In this document: piece by piece, positions 11,841 to 19,872 of the stretch | Layout: each line of letters starts with the position of its first letter | Position numbering within the stretch: position 1 is the stretch's first letter | Virus record (IMG/VR): IMGVR_UViG_3300044704_000019 | Location: 1 to 44,509 of that record | Source: a virus | Direction: 5' to 3' (one strand) | DNA length: 44,509 nucleotides | The notes under the pieces: generated by a model | What the model saw: only the letters and a program-made list of their open reading frames with translations | Told to the model about the DNA's origin: nothing | The model's database searches: none | Translations under genes and position numbers: made by a program

Positions 11841-12298
11841 CACGACCTCCGATCACCTCCGCAGGGCACCTCGCTCCAGTGACGCGAGGCGCGGTGTTTG
11901 CCGTCCGCGGGCAAGGTGACTGATCCACAGACGGCCACGGCCTGGCCTTGCTCGTAGAAGTAGACCCACCGGCCGTGCGCGAGTTCGGCGCCGCAGAGCT
12001 CGCAGGTCTGCCGTCGGTCGACGATGTACCCCGGGCAGGAGGGCCGTGGCTGCCGGCAGTTGATGACGGGCCCGGCGATGTGTATGACGGCCGGGGGACG
12101 TTCCACTCCGGTGTTCCGCCAGCGCTTCTCACGGGTCCAGGTGAGCCGCAGGTCAGCCAGGAGCTCGACGGCGGCCTGGGCGTGCTCGCCACCGCTGGCC
12201 GCGACCTGCTCAAGGAGCATCGCGGTGCGTTCGCGGAGCTCGTACACCCCGAGTTGGCTGTCATAGACGCTGACCCACTTGCCCGCGCTGTCCCACAT
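11840..12298 (-). CDS. Hypothetical protein with a CxxC motif
   Basis: 152 aa. The N-terminal half is helical (GVYELRERTAMLLEQVAASG, HAQAAVELLADLRLTWTREK); the C-terminal half has CPGYIVDRRQTCELCGAEL and GRWVYFYEQGQAVAVC, a zinc-ribbon-like arrangement. ATG 12298 opens this two-gene leftward unit, divergent from the plus-strand late region. No clear Shine-Dalgarno site. No family recognised. Confidence 0.6.
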   Translation of the reverse strand: MWDSAGKWVSVYDSQLGVYELRERTAMLLEQVAASGGEHAQAAVELLADLRLTWTREKRWRNTGVERPPAVIHIAGPVINCRQPRPSCPGYIVDRRQTCELCGAELAHGRWVYFYEQGQAVAVCGSVTLPADGKHRASRHWSEVPCGGDRRS

Positions 12299-12495
12299 GG
12301 CTTGCCCCCCGGCCCGCGCTCGCCGGAGGCAACATAGGTGGCTCAGAGCGACCTTTCTCGCGCGCCACGCGGGGTGGGTGGCCGTTCTGACCCGGTTGGT
12401 GCACTGCCGTCCTGGTTCCTTGTGCTCATCTTTGCCGAAGGCTGTGACCTTTAGCGCCAGGAGAGGGACGTTGGTCGCGGGGACTTATCCACAGG
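12299..12495. promoter_or_regulatory. Divergent intergenic region with one DnaA-box-like site
   Basis: This 197-bp gap separates the leftward and rightward transcription units and should hold promoters for both. It contains TTATCCACA at 12485-12493, a perfect canonical DnaA box. A single box and no obvious AT-rich stretch or iteron set is weak evidence for an origin; chance occurrence in 44 kb is quite possible. Confidence 0.3.
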
Positions 12496-13371
12496 GTGTG
12501 GCATGGTCGGGCCTCAGGATCATCTTCGAAACCAGGGTGGACCATCGCAACAACGGCGTCAGTGCACGGCCTACAGGCCGTCAAGGACCAGCACACGATC
12601 CGGGTCGAGACCCTCACCCGGCTGCTGGGGGAGACGTTCGTCGACGACGATGAGGTCGAGCATCACGGCCTGACGTGGCTCTACCCACTGGTGAAGAAGT
12701 GGCCCATGGTCCGTTCGCTCGGAGGCGGTAGCGGGAAGCCCGGCTCCAGGGTGCCGTTCAACGCGGCGGCCCTGGACTTCCTCGGGAGCTTCTACTGGAC
12801 CGGGGAGAGCAGCCAGGACCGCTGCAGCCACGCCGAGCTGATGGACGAAGACAACTACCAGCCCGGCTTCGAGCCCACCGTGCTCGGCATGGAACGCTCA
12901 GTCCGCATCGCCCTGAAAACCGGCCCGCCCCCGACCCGCCAACCGCAGGTCCCAGGGGACATCCTCAAGCCCATCCCGGCGGTCGTCGACGCGATCGCCT
13001 GGCTGCTCGCAGCTGTCGACGCGATCGCCGCCGACCCCAACCTGTACGCGCTGGTCAAGAGCGAGGCGACACGGCTGGCGACCCGCGCGGCGTCGATGAT
13101 CTTCGGTTCACGCTTCTCCGCCTCCCGCAGCCAATGCCCGCACTGCTACCAGCCCGACAGCGTCATCAGCGACGAGGACCGGGCCGTCTGCGTCAACCCG
13201 TGGTGCCGCACCGCTACCGGCGGTCGTAGCTGCTGGGAGTGGCTCGCCAACAAGCCGGCCCTGGCCGCCGACGACTGGCGCCCGCAGTGGATCGAGGTCC
13301 CTGAGCCTGATGTCCGCGGCCGCGGGCAGGTCAGCGACGAGCAGCTGTCCCGGTGGGCGCAGACCGGCTGA
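12496..13371 (+). CDS. Conserved actinophage protein with C-terminal zinc motif
   Basis: Up to 291 aa from GTG 12496; GTG 12562 is an equally good start, as neither has a clear ribosome binding site. N-terminal half includes TIRVETLTRLLGETFVDDD and HHGLTWLYPLVKKWPMVRSL; the C-terminal third has SQCPHCYQPDSVISDEDRAV and CVNPWCRT then RSCWEWL, a zinc ribbon. This combination is common upstream of HNH/terminase genes in actinobacterial phages; its function is unknown. It is the first gene of the rightward region and is followed by a strong terminator. Confidence 0.7.
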   Translation: MWHGRASGSSSKPGWTIATTASVHGLQAVKDQHTIRVETLTRLLGETFVDDDEVEHHGLTWLYPLVKKWPMVRSLGGGSGKPGSRVPFNAAALDFLGSFYWTGESSQDRCSHAELMDEDNYQPGFEPTVLGMERSVRIALKTGPPPTRQPQVPGDILKPIPAVVDAIAWLLAAVDAIAADPNLYALVKSEATRLATRAASMIFGSRFSASRSQCPHCYQPDSVISDEDRAVCVNPWCRTATGGRSCWEWLANKPALAADDWRPQWIEVPEPDVRGRGQVSDEQLSRWAQTG

Positions 13372-13480
13372 GCGCACCCGAATACCGGGACTTTCCAGGC
13401 ACTTTCCGGGTTCCGCTTGACCGCGCGTGCCGTCAGCCCGCATGGTTCTCAGCACTGCGGCAGAGGTGTGTCCGCGACCA

Positions 13481-13510
13481 GGCCGACCCAGTGGGTCGGC
13501 CTTCGTCGTT
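13481..13510 (+). terminator. Rho-independent-type terminator
   Basis: GGCCGACCC (13481-13489), loop AGT, GGGTCGGCC (13493-13501), followed by TTCGTCGTT. A perfect 9-bp stem with a T-rich tail, 110 bp after the zinc-motif gene, which separates it from the following small genes. Confidence 0.75.
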
Positions 13511-13606
13511 CCCCCTCCGCGTCACAGGCTCCCCCTAAGGGCCAACCAAGGCGTACGGCTCCACGCGCTGAACAGCCAACGGGCCACAAGCCACGGAGGC
13601 TGCGGC

Positions 13607-13774
13607 ATGGAGGAGACCTCATGCCCGCAGAGCTTCGGACCACCGGCGTGCGAGCCCTGCAACGCCGACTGTCACGAGCAGTGCAAGGGCTGTCGGGGCT
13701 GCGGCTGCGAGTACTCGGCGCGCTGGGCAGCGGCGCAAGGCCCGGTGCTGCCCAAGCCGGAGGCGTACCGGTGA
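13607..13774 (+). CDS. Cys-rich small protein
   Basis: 55 aa from ATG 13607, with CGGAGG 7 bases upstream. Eight Cys lie in residues 6-33 (including CEPCNADCHEQCKGCRGCGC), enough for two zinc sites or a small metal cluster. The frame is open further upstream through the terminator, but that part is not protein-like. Its stop overlaps the next start (GTGA). Function unknown. Confidence 0.65.
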   Translation: MEETSCPQSFGPPACEPCNADCHEQCKGCRGCGCEYSARWAAAQGPVLPKPEAYR

Positions 13775-13944
13775 GCCTCGAGTTCGACGTCGTGTCCCGG
13801 CACCCGAGTGGGCGCTGGTCGACGGTGCGACTGCGGGGTGATGCCGCCGGCATCACCCTCCCGCGGATCGGTGTGTTCACGCCCGTCCTGCAACCACCCT
13901 GCCCGAAGGCCACCAGGCCTGGCACCAGAAGGAGCACGGCGTGA
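13771..13944 (+). CDS. Small hypothetical protein
   Basis: 57 aa from GTG 13771, coupled by GTGA to the Cys-rich gene and, through its own stop, to the next gene (GTGA at 13941). Contains likely strands LEFDVVSR and WSTVRLRG. Short and without recognisable family; operon junctions at both ends support it. Confidence 0.55.
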   Translation: MSLEFDVVSRHPSGRWSTVRLRGDAAGITLPRIGVFTPVLQPPCPKATRPGTRRSTA

Positions 13945-14240
13945 ACCTCGCCCAGGCTGCAGTGATCTACCTCCGCGACCAGCCCACCATGGACGCGATC
14001 GGCAAGGACCTCGACGAGGCGAAGAAGACCATCAAGGCGCACTTCAAGGCCAAGCAGCCCTCGGTGTACAAGGGCATCACCTACAGCTGCAGCCCCTTCA
14101 GCGCCCTGGACGTCGGGCTGGCCCGGATCGCCCTGGGCCCGAGCAAGACCGCGGAGTGCACCGTCTCGCGGCTCCGCGAGACCCTCACCCTGCCGGCGCA
14201 CCTGCGCCGCGGTGCCGTGCTGCTGGGCAAGACGGCCTGA
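13941..14240 (+). CDS. Conserved small actinophage protein
   Basis: 99 aa from GTG 13941, AGGAG about 8 bases upstream and GTGA overlap. Helical N-terminus (NLAQAAVIYLRDQPTMDAIG, DLDEAKKTIKAHFKA) and a second half GITYSCSPFSALDVGLARIA then LGPSKTAECTV. Similar proteins occur beside HNH/terminase genes in actinobacterial phages; role unknown. Confidence 0.7.
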   Translation: MNLAQAAVIYLRDQPTMDAIGKDLDEAKKTIKAHFKAKQPSVYKGITYSCSPFSALDVGLARIALGPSKTAECTVSRLRETLTLPAHLRRGAVLLGKTA

Positions 14241-14252
14241 GCGACCAGCGCC

Positions 14253-14435
14253 ATGAGCGACCAGGAGCTCGCCAACGCCGCCGCCATCTACTTCGGCGGC
14301 CGAGCCCGTGCCGAGCACTGGCTGAGCTGCAGCCGCTGCCACTCCGACGACCAAGGCCGGCCGGTGCTGTGCACCAGCCACCCCGACAGGAGCAGCCATG
14401 CGCACCAGAGCGCCCGGCTTGCCTTCTCCTGCTGA
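14253..14435 (+). CDS. Small CxxC/CxxH hypothetical protein
   Basis: 60 aa. MSDQELANAAAIYFGGRARA then HWLSCSRCHSDDQGRPVLC and TSH, giving a C-x2-C...C-x3-H zinc pattern. No good ribosome binding site (GCGCC before ATG). Its last ~12 codons overlap the next gene in another frame. The true end may be earlier or later. Confidence 0.45.
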   Translation: MSDQELANAAAIYFGGRARAEHWLSCSRCHSDDQGRPVLCTSHPDRSSHAHQSARLAFSC

Positions 14436-14544
14436 GCGCTACCCAGCGGTGCGCTTCGAGCTCCGCCTGCTGGCCTGCCTGCTCAGCCTCGGTGCTGCGC
14501 TCGGCGCCTGCATCGGGTACTGCACCTGGGATGAGGATGCATGA
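14398..14544 (+). CDS. 48-aa single-span membrane protein
   Basis: ATG 14398 has AGGAG 6 bases upstream. A basic, Pro-containing N-terminus is followed by a hydrophobic helix (LRLLACLLSLGAALGACIGY) and a short acidic tail. Its stop overlaps the next start (ATGA at 14541). Function unknown. Confidence 0.55.
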   Translation: MRTRAPGLPSPAERYPAVRFELRLLACLLSLGAALGACIGYCTWDEDA

Positions 14545-14822
14545 ACGACGGACGCACACCTGATCAGGTCAGCACCGACGACGCGCTGACTGCGGCGATC
14601 GAAGCGCACAACCGTGCCTACTACCCGGACCAGCCGGCCGCGCTGCTGACGGACTACATGGTGGTGTTCGTCGATCAGTCGTTCGATGAGGACGGCGACA
14701 CCACCACTGGGATCGGCACCGCACCGCGTGATGGTGACCTGCCGCTATACCGGCAGATCGGGATGCTCGAGCACGCACTGACCCGAGCTCGGCAACGCAT
14801 CTGCGAGGGCCAGAGCTTGTGA
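14541..14822 (+). CDS. Small conserved phage protein
   Basis: 93 aa, ATG 14541 (ATGA overlap). Features LLTDYMVVFVDQSFDEDGDT and LPLYRQIGMLEHALTRARQR; the acidic DEDGD segment and the C-terminal helix are typical of small proteins near the packaging genes of actinophages. Function unknown. Its stop overlaps the HNH start (GTGA). Confidence 0.65.
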   Translation: MNDGRTPDQVSTDDALTAAIEAHNRAYYPDQPAALLTDYMVVFVDQSFDEDGDTTTGIGTAPRDGDLPLYRQIGMLEHALTRARQRICEGQSL

Positions 14823-15175
14823 GCCCACGCGCACTGCGCGTCTGCTCCACCCCAGGCTGCCCGACGTTCGTCACGCAAGGGCGCTGCTCGAAGCATCTGC
14901 AGCAGGCCGACCAGGCCCGCGGCACCGCCACCGAGCGGGGCTACAACACCCACGGTCACCGCCGCTTCCGGGCCGCGGTGCTCCGCACCGATCCGATCTG
15001 CGTGCTCTGCCAGCTGGCGGTGAGCACGGTTGCTGACCATCACCCGCTGAGCCGACGCGAGCTGCTCGACCAGGGCCTGGACCCCAACGACCCGAGCCGC
15101 GGCCGCGGGCTGTGCAAGCGCTGCCACGACACCCACACCGCCACCGCCCAGCGGGGTGGCTGGAACGACCGCTGA
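14819..15175 (+). CDS. HNH endonuclease
   Basis: 118 aa from GTG 14819. N-terminal CSTPGCPTFVTQGRCSKH is an extra zinc motif; the HNH core is CVLCQLAVSTVADHHPLSRR and GLCKRCHDTHTA, with the DHH catalytic His, and Cys pairs that hold the structural zinc. HNH proteins next to terminase genes in HK97-type phages assist terminase in cutting cos ends during DNA packaging. The position just before the small terminase fits that role. About the usual length for the group. Confidence 0.92.
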   Translation: MSPRALRVCSTPGCPTFVTQGRCSKHLQQADQARGTATERGYNTHGHRRFRAAVLRTDPICVLCQLAVSTVADHHPLSRRELLDQGLDPNDPSRGRGLCKRCHDTHTATAQRGGWNDR

Positions 15176-15176
15176 C

Positions 15177-15230
15177 CCCTTGTGCACGTGCACAGGGGGG
15201 GTGGGGAGGGCCCCCCTCGGGGGGCCCGTC
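15177..15230 (+). terminator. Double hairpin between HNH and small terminase
   Basis: TGTGCACGTGCACA (15181-15194) is a perfect 14-bp palindrome flanked by CCCC and GGGG. It is followed by GGGCCCCCC (15208-15216), TC, GGGGGGCCC (15219-15227), a perfect 9-bp stem. No T-tract follows. The 183-bp gap could carry a terminator, a promoter for the late operon, or the cos site. No CDS is visible in it. Confidence 0.55.
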
Positions 15231-15358
15231 TCAGGACCGCCGGGGAGGCCTCTCGCACCCGCGGAGGGTTCAGACATTCGCGCCCTTGGTCCGTTGCACA
15301 ACCCCTGAGCCGCATGGCACCGGGCACCCGCCGCACGGCGAGCAGGAGCTGATCTGTC

Positions 15359-15880
15359 ATGGCCAGAGGTGGCCCCCGCAACCGTTCCGGCCCGCCGGCC
15401 GACCCGAACTCGGGCCGTTCGGACGACCGGGGCCTGGCCCTGACGGCCCTCCCGTCGAAGGGGCACCGCGGCCGCGCACCGGCCTTCCCGCTGCCGGACT
15501 GCGAGGTCACCGTCGACGGCGGTGAGGCCTCCGACTTCAAGGTCGTCGACGACGAGCGAACCGCCCGCGAGCTCGTGGTGTGGCGCGAGGTGTGGAAGAC
15601 CCCACAGGCCCACGCCTGGGCGCTGGAGTCCTGGCGCTGGCGCACCGTGGCGCTGTACGTGCGCTACTCGGTGCGGATGGAGGCCGGCGACTGCCCATCC
15701 TCAGTCGCCTCGCAGGTGATCCGGCTCGCCGACCAGATCGGCCTCACCCCGGCCGGGCTGCGCGAGAACGGCTGGACGATCACCTCCACCAGCACGGCCA
15801 AGCCCAAGACGGCGGCGGTGTTCGCCTCGGTCGACGACCCGCGCGACCGCTTCGAGGTCCTGGCAGATGGCGGCGGCTGA
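15359..15880 (+). CDS. terS: Terminase small subunit
   Basis: 173 aa. Begins MARGGPRNRSGPPADPNSGR, the usual start of actinophage small terminases, followed by a region with a helical core (ELVVWREVWKTPQAHAWALE, WRWRTVALYVRYSVRMEAGD) and RLADQIGLTPAGLRENGWTI. It recognises the packaging site and recruits the large subunit. AGGAG lies about 10 bases upstream. Its end overlaps the terL start by 14 bases. Confidence 0.88.
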   Translation: MARGGPRNRSGPPADPNSGRSDDRGLALTALPSKGHRGRAPAFPLPDCEVTVDGGEASDFKVVDDERTARELVVWREVWKTPQAHAWALESWRWRTVALYVRYSVRMEAGDCPSSVASQVIRLADQIGLTPAGLRENGWTITSTSTAKPKTAAVFASVDDPRDRFEVLADGGG

Positions 15881-16916
15881 GCCGCGCTACACCGCCCCGA
15901 CCTGGCCCACCCTGTGGATCGTGGTCGCCTGGATGGAGCGGCACTGCGTCGTCCCGGACGGGTTCCGGAAGGGCCAGCCATTCCGGCTGTACGACTGGCA
16001 GACCTGGTGCACCCTCAACCACTACCGGATCCGCGACGGCATCCGGCAGAACCCCGACCCGGACAACCCGCTGCGGGCCGGCGCGTTCTTCTACCGCCGC
16101 TCCCAGGTCGTCGCGCCGCAGAAGACCGGCAAGGGCCCGTGGAGCGCCGGGATCGTGGCCTGCGAGGCCGTCGGCCCGGTGCTGTTCCTGGACTGGGCCC
16201 GCGGCGGCGAGGTCTACCGCTGCGAGGAGCACGGCTGCCCCTGCGGCTGGACCTACACCTACCGCCCCGGCGAGCCGATGGGCCGGCCCTGGCCGTCACC
16301 GCTGATCCAGCTGATGGCGTCCTCCGAGGACCAGGTCGCGAACGTCTACCGGCCGCTGCAGGCGATGATCCGCGGCGGCTGCCTCGGCGAGCAGATGATG
16401 ATCCGGGAGGGCTTCATCCGGCTCCCCAACGACGGCCGGATCGACGTCGTCACGTCCTCGGCGATGAGCCGGCTCGGGAACCCGACCACCTACGCCCAGC
16501 AGGACGAGACCGGCCTGTACACCAAGTCCAACAAGCTGCAGGACGTCGCGGACGTCCAACGCCGGTCGCTGGCCGGGATGAGCGGCCGGGCCCTGGAGAC
16601 CACGAACTGCTGGAACCCCGCCGACGCCTCCACCGCCCAGCAGACGTACGAGTCCCGCAGCACCGACCTGTTCCGGTTCTACCGCAAGCCCCCCGAACAC
16701 CTGTCCTACACCAACAAGGCCGAGCGCCGGCGGATCCACCGCTTCAACTACGCCGACAGCCCGCACGTCGACCTGGACAGCATCGAGGGCGAAGCAGCCG
16801 AGCTGCTCGAGCGCGACCCACAACAGGCCGAACGGTTCTTCGGCAACCGGATCGTCTACGGCGCCGGGTCGTGGCTACCCGACCAGCTGTGGGAGACCAG
16901 CAGGGCGGCCGCATGA
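15867..16916 (+). CDS. terL: Terminase large subunit, ATPase part
   Basis: 349 aa. Contains the packaging ATPase: VVAPQKTGKGPWSAG is the Walker A-like motif (around residue 87-101) and YAQQDETGLY the Walker B/acidic motif. It also has a zinc-like insertion (YRCEEHGCPCGW). It powers DNA translocation into proheads. The ORF stops at the linker before the nuclease domain, which is encoded by the next ORF (ATGA overlap). Together the two make ~543 aa, the size of single-chain homologues, so this is a split terminase. Confidence 0.9.
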   Translation: MAAAEPRYTAPTWPTLWIVVAWMERHCVVPDGFRKGQPFRLYDWQTWCTLNHYRIRDGIRQNPDPDNPLRAGAFFYRRSQVVAPQKTGKGPWSAGIVACEAVGPVLFLDWARGGEVYRCEEHGCPCGWTYTYRPGEPMGRPWPSPLIQLMASSEDQVANVYRPLQAMIRGGCLGEQMMIREGFIRLPNDGRIDVVTSSAMSRLGNPTTYAQQDETGLYTKSNKLQDVADVQRRSLAGMSGRALETTNCWNPADASTAQQTYESRSTDLFRFYRKPPEHLSYTNKAERRRIHRFNYADSPHVDLDSIEGEAAELLERDPQQAERFFGNRIVYGAGSWLPDQLWETSRAAA

Positions 16917-17497
16917 TCGACGTCTGCCTGGGCTTCGACGGCAGCGACTGGGACGACTGGACCGCGATCCGGGCCGAGACCCTGTCCGGCTGGCAGTTCA
17001 CCCCGACCTACGGCCCCGACCAGCGCCCGACGATCTGGAACCCGACCGAGTGGGGCGGGAAGATCCCGCGGCTGGAGGTCCGGGCAGCCGTCGCGGAGCT
17101 GTTCAGCACCCTGCGGGTCGCCCGGATGTACGCCGACCCGCCGTACTGGTCCACCGAGATCGACGAGTGGGCGCTGGAGTACGGCGACCAGCGGGTCGCC
17201 CGCTGGGCGACCTACCGCCTCGTGCAGATGCACTCGGCCCTCGAGCGGTTCGTCACCGACCTCGGCAGCGGCGCCCTGACCCACGACGACTGCCCGATCA
17301 CCACCCAGCACGTCGCGCACGCCCGCAAGCTCGCCGCGAAGGGCTCCGCGGAGCGCTACTACCTCGGCAAGCCCTCCCAGGCCCAGAAGATCGACGCCGC
17401 GGTCACCTCCGTCATCTGCCACGAGGCCGCCGCGGACGCCCGCGCCGCCGGCTGGGCACCGCCACCGCCCCCGCCCCGAATGATCGTGATGCGCTGA
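16913..17497 (+). CDS. Terminase large subunit, nuclease part (separate ORF)
   Basis: 194 aa, ATG 16913 overlapping the ATPase stop (ATGA). MIDVCLGFDGSDWDDWTAIR holds the first catalytic acidic motif of the RNase H-like nuclease; VARMYADPPYWSTEIDEWAL the second; QAQKIDAAVTSVICHEAAAD the third. All expected acidic residues are present. It cuts concatemeric DNA at packaging start and end. The ends of the two ORFs fall exactly in the interdomain linker, so the split may be functional. Confidence 0.88.
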   Translation: MIDVCLGFDGSDWDDWTAIRAETLSGWQFTPTYGPDQRPTIWNPTEWGGKIPRLEVRAAVAELFSTLRVARMYADPPYWSTEIDEWALEYGDQRVARWATYRLVQMHSALERFVTDLGSGALTHDDCPITTQHVAHARKLAAKGSAERYYLGKPSQAQKIDAAVTSVICHEAAADARAAGWAPPPPPPRMIVMR

Positions 17498-17512
17498 ACA
17501 GGAGAGCCGGCT

Positions 17513-18913
17513 GTGCCTGACCTCTCCGAGCTGCAGTGGGTCGAGCGGCTCTGCCGCGCCGGCGACGCCGAGCATCCCGACCTGGAGAAGCTGAACCGGC
17601 ACTACGAGGGCGAGCAGCCCCTGACCTACATGCACCCCGACCTGCTCCGCGAGCTCGACGGCCGGGTCAAGCAGCTGGTCATCAACTGGCCGCGGCTGGT
17701 CGTCGACGGGCTCGAGGAGCGCCTGGACATCGAAGGCTTCCGGTACTCCACCGACGCGAGCGCCACCGAGGACCTGTGGGCGGTCTGGCAGGCCAACGGC
17801 CTGGACTACGGCTCGCAGCAGGCCCACCTGGACGCCCTGGTGATGCGCCGGTCGTTCGTCGTGGTCGGCACCGGTATCGACCTGGAGATCCCGCGGGTGA
17901 CCGTCGAGTCGCCGCTGCAGATGAACGCCGACTTCGACCCGCAGACCCGCAAGGTCCGGTTCGCACTGAAGCGCTGGAGCGAGCAGGAAGCCACCATGGC
18001 GACCATCGGGGCCGCCCGTGAGGACTTCGCGACCCTGTACGCGCCCTTCAGCACCGTGCACTACCAGCGCGGCCGCGGCGGCTGGGCCGTCCTGGACCGC
18101 GACGACCACATGCTGGGCCGGCCGCCGGTGGTGGTGCTCGCCAACCGTGGCCGGCTGCTCAACCCGGGCGGCGTCAGCGAGCTCAAGGACATCATCCCGT
18201 TGTCCGACGCGGCCTGCAAGATCGCCACCGACATGATGGTGTCGGCCGAGTTCCACGCCATGCCACGGCGCTGGGCGCTGGGCTTCAACGAGAGCGACTT
18301 CCAGGACGAGGAAGGCAAACCGGTCTCGACCTGGTCCAAGATCGCCGGCCGGATCTGGGCGACCACCAAGTCCGCGAAAGAGGGCGCTGAGGTCGGGACC
18401 TTCCCCGAGGCCGACCTGAAGAACTTCCACGAGACCCTGAACGCACTGGCACGGCTGGTCTCGGCAATCGGCGCGGTCCCGCCGCACGAGCTGGGCTTCA
18501 CCACCGACAACCCGGCCAGCGCCGACGCGATCCGGTCCGCCGGCGACCGCCGCACCAAACGGGCCGAGCGCCGCCAACGGGCCTGGGGCGAGCCGTGGGA
18601 GGACGCCCAACGGCTGGTGCTGCGGATCCGCGACGGCGACTGGGACCCGCGGGCCGCGTCGCTGGAGACCATGTGGCGCGACGCCTCCACCCCGACGGTG
18701 GCCCAGAAGGCCGACGCGGCGGTGAAGCTGCACGCCGAAGGCATCGTGCCCACCGAGCAGACCCGCGAGGACATGGGCTACTCCGCCGAGCAGCGCCGCC
18801 GGATGACCGAGATGGACGCCGCCGCCAAGGCAGACCCGCTCACCGCCGAGCTGCTCCGCGGACTCACCCACCCCACCCCGGCCCCGGCGGTGCCTGTTGC
18901 TGCGGGCGGCTGA
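17513..18913 (+). CDS. Portal protein (SPP1 gp6-like)
   Basis: 466 aa from GTG 17513, with AGGAG 9 bases upstream. LNRHYEGEQPLTYMHPD, VINWPRLVVDGLEERLDIEG, PVVVLANRGRLLNPGG, FTTDNPASADAIRSAGDRRT and the C-terminal helical region are typical of the Phage_prot_Gp6 portal family. Dodecameric portals form the DNA entry vertex and connect head to tail. Usual length. The 3' end overlaps the next ORF. Confidence 0.92.
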   Translation: MPDLSELQWVERLCRAGDAEHPDLEKLNRHYEGEQPLTYMHPDLLRELDGRVKQLVINWPRLVVDGLEERLDIEGFRYSTDASATEDLWAVWQANGLDYGSQQAHLDALVMRRSFVVVGTGIDLEIPRVTVESPLQMNADFDPQTRKVRFALKRWSEQEATMATIGAAREDFATLYAPFSTVHYQRGRGGWAVLDRDDHMLGRPPVVVLANRGRLLNPGGVSELKDIIPLSDAACKIATDMMVSAEFHAMPRRWALGFNESDFQDEEGKPVSTWSKIAGRIWATTKSAKEGAEVGTFPEADLKNFHETLNALARLVSAIGAVPPHELGFTTDNPASADAIRSAGDRRTKRAERRQRAWGEPWEDAQRLVLRIRDGDWDPRAASLETMWRDASTPTVAQKADAAVKLHAEGIVPTEQTREDMGYSAEQRRRMTEMDAAAKADPLTAELLRGLTHPTPAPAVPVAAGG

Positions 18914-19826
18914 GGAGCACTACCGAACCTCAGCCCGGCGCGCCGCCCTTGCAGCCCGGCAAGCCCGCGCAGCCTGGGACCAGGTCCCCGTGAACGCCCT
19001 GGACCGCTGGTCAGCCCGCGCGTTCGCGCAGCTCATCACCGCCCTGCAGTACACCGCCGCGGCCGCAGCTGACGGGTACGTCACCGCCGCCCTGCTCGAG
19101 CAGAACATCGACCCGGTCGCCAACGGCCAGGTCAACCCGTACGGCTTCGCCGGCACGGCCGGGGACGGCCGCAGCCTGGAGACCCTGTTCGACCAGCCCG
19201 TCATCGCCGCCAAGACCCTCATCGGCCAGGGCCTGGAGCCCCTCACGGCCTGGACCAGCGCCCGCAACACCGTGCAGATGATGGCCGTCACCGCCGTCCA
19301 GGACGCCGGCCGAGGCGCTGCCGGCGTCGCGAGCAGCGCCCGGCCCCGGGTCAGCGGCTTCGTCCGGATGCTCACCCCACCGTCCTGCTCGAGGTGCGCG
19401 GTGCTGGCCGGCCGCTGGTACCGCTACGACGCCGGCTTCAACCGACACCCGCGCTGCGACTGCATCGGCGTCCCCGCCAACGAAGACACCAGCGGAGACC
19501 TGCGCACCGACCCGCGGCAGGCCGTCGAGAGCGGCAACGTCACCGGTCTGAGCCGCGCCGACACCAGAGCGATCACCGACGGCGCCGACGTCAGCCAGGT
19601 CATCAACGCCCACCGCGGGATGTACACCGCCGACGCCTACGGCCAGCGCGTGAAGGCAACCCAGGAAGGCGTCACCCGACACGGCCTGGCCGGCCAGCGG
19701 CTGCGCGCCCAAGGCGGCAGCTACGGCCGCACGCCGCGACTACGCCCAGAGGCGATCTACCGGCTCGCCGGCGCCGACCGGGCCGAGGCCATCCGGCTGC
19801 TCACCAGGTTCGGCTACCTCACCTAG
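18897..19826 (+). CDS. MuF-like minor head protein
   Basis: About 309 aa from TTG 18897, overlapping the portal end. The N-terminal part is helical (ARRAALAARQARAAWDQVP); the signature is RMLTPPSCSRCAVLAGRWYR YDAGFNRHPRCDC, the Cys/His core of MuF-type proteins, which join the capsid near the portal and may be injected. The C-terminal part has long helices and an RLRAQGGSYGRTPRLRPEAI tail, with no obvious toxin domain. The start is uncertain because the 5' end is buried in the portal gene. Confidence 0.85.
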   Translation: MLRAAEEHYRTSARRAALAARQARAAWDQVPVNALDRWSARAFAQLITALQYTAAAAADGYVTAALLEQNIDPVANGQVNPYGFAGTAGDGRSLETLFDQPVIAAKTLIGQGLEPLTAWTSARNTVQMMAVTAVQDAGRGAAGVASSARPRVSGFVRMLTPPSCSRCAVLAGRWYRYDAGFNRHPRCDCIGVPANEDTSGDLRTDPRQAVESGNVTGLSRADTRAITDGADVSQVINAHRGMYTADAYGQRVKATQEGVTRHGLAGQRLRAQGGSYGRTPRLRPEAIYRLAGADRAEAIRLLTRFGYLT

Positions 19827-19831
19827 ACCCC

Positions 19832-19849
19832 CCGACCCGCACGGGTCGG
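19832..19849 (+). other. Hairpin upstream of scaffold gene
   Basis: CCGACCCG (19832-19839) and CGGGTCGG (19842-19849) form an 8-bp stem between the MuF-like gene and the scaffold gene. No T-tract follows, so it may be a processing or stability element rather than a terminator. Confidence 0.5.
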
Positions 19850-19872
19850 ACATCCCGCATGGGAGAACGCAC

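Noticed and set aside
11577-11882. 101-aa plus-strand frame opposite the 11646-12298 genes
   Set aside because: Antisense to two coupled genes with good ribosome binding sites; no protein-like features.
16856-18871. A 671-codon minus-strand frame opposite the terminase and portal genes
   Set aside because: Shadow of the portal and nuclease genes; no start signal or recognisable domain.
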